A DNA stretch of 5,259 bases, taken from assembly GCA_016199665.1 (NCBI GenBank), contig JACQGG010000224.1:1-5259 (forward strand). The letters run 5' to 3'. Of the stretch, positions 5,026-5,259 are shown one piece after another. Every line of letters starts with the position of its first letter. Within the stretch, counting starts at the first letter, position 1. The position numbers and the translations under genes were made by a program. The notes under the pieces were generated by a model. That model was not told the DNA's origin. It made no database searches and saw only the letters and a program-made list of their open reading frames with translations. Source of the DNA: Acidobacteriota bacterium (GTDB lineage: Bacteria > Acidobacteriota > UBA6911 > JACQSX01).

Positions 5026-5259
5026 AAGCGTTCCTCGACACATCCGTCCTGGTGGCCACATTCTACGGCGACCACGAACATCACGACGAAAGCATCCAAC
5101 TGTTCCTCCGCTTCGAGAAAAAGGACGTCTGTTGCGGTGTGCATAGTCTCGCGGAAGTGTACTCAGCGCTGACAGGAATGCCCGGCAAGGCTCGCGTCGT
5201 TGGTGACGAGGCCCTGCTCTTCTTAGGCAACATCCGTGAGCAGCTGACCATCGTCACAC
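5022..5259 (+). CDS. PIN-domain VapC-like toxin, partial (3' end outside window)
   Basis: The first 79 codons read MKAFLDTSVLVATFYGDHEH from a GTG start overlapping the antitoxin stop, then a SLAEVYSALTGMP segment. D6 in FLDTSVL and E45 in SLAEVYS are the first two conserved acidic residues of the PIN metal-binding site. The third and fourth should lie beyond the window. PIN toxins of VapBC systems are Mg-dependent endoribonucleases that cleave tRNA or rRNA and halt translation. The total family length is usually about 130-145 residues, so a little over half is seen. The visible part has no frameshift. The GTG and 4-base overlap point to translation coupled to the antitoxin. Confidence 0.9.
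   Translation, partial: MKAFLDTSVLVATFYGDHEHHDESIQLFLRFEKKDVCCGVHSLAEVYSALTGMPGKARVVGDEALLFLGNIREQLTIVT

Overview
The window is GC-rich bacterial chromosome with an accessory character. It carries degenerate mobile-element ends, small toxin-antitoxin-like pairs, dispersed repeats and one solid metabolic gene. The combination of a benzoate-CoA-ligase-type enzyme, an IS200-like tyrosine transposase framed by GC-rich hairpins, and abundant dispersed inverted repeats fits a soil-type bacterium. Acidobacteriota is my best guess. It is an impression from style, not a marker-based assignment.

Layout. Bases 52-99 are the 3' portion of a tRNA-Lys(CTT) gene without its 5' half, which looks like an attachment core. 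The minus-strand C-terminal remnant of a tyrosine integrase (97-303) has its stop codon inside the last bases of that tRNA fragment. Next on the minus strand is a two-gene cassette (996 down to 451) joined by an ATGA stop/start overlap. Its first gene is intact and resembles small toxin-like proteins. The second, a short helical antitoxin-like partner, is broken by a one-base frameshift.

Divergent from this cassette is a complete acyl/aryl-CoA ligase of the benzoate-CoA ligase type (1104-2708), with all the expected adenylation motifs. Downstream come three tandem copies of a 68-69 bp unit containing GTAG plus small hairpins (2745-2950). These are followed by an IS200/RAYT-like transposase (3087-3533) lying between two long inverted arms, each with an 8-bp-stem GC hairpin (element about 2971-3606). 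A second, nested inverted-repeat structure fills 3690-3934. Bases 3935-4714 have no convincing gene, only one doubtful decayed reading frame on the minus strand.

The right end holds a type II toxin-antitoxin operon: an AbrB/MazE-fold antitoxin (4750-5025) overlapping by 4 bp a PIN-domain VapC-like toxin that runs off the window (5022-5259). A consensus-like promoter lies so close to the antitoxin ATG that the mRNA is predicted to be leaderless.

The genes do not form one pathway. The ligase would activate an aromatic acid to its CoA thioester in the cytoplasm. The other features concern mobility or stabilisation of accessory DNA. The most interesting points are the GTAG-hairpin tandem array beside a hairpin-framed tyrosine transposase (a REP/RAYT-like arrangement), the coupled small-gene pair with its frameshift, and the tRNA/integrase junction.
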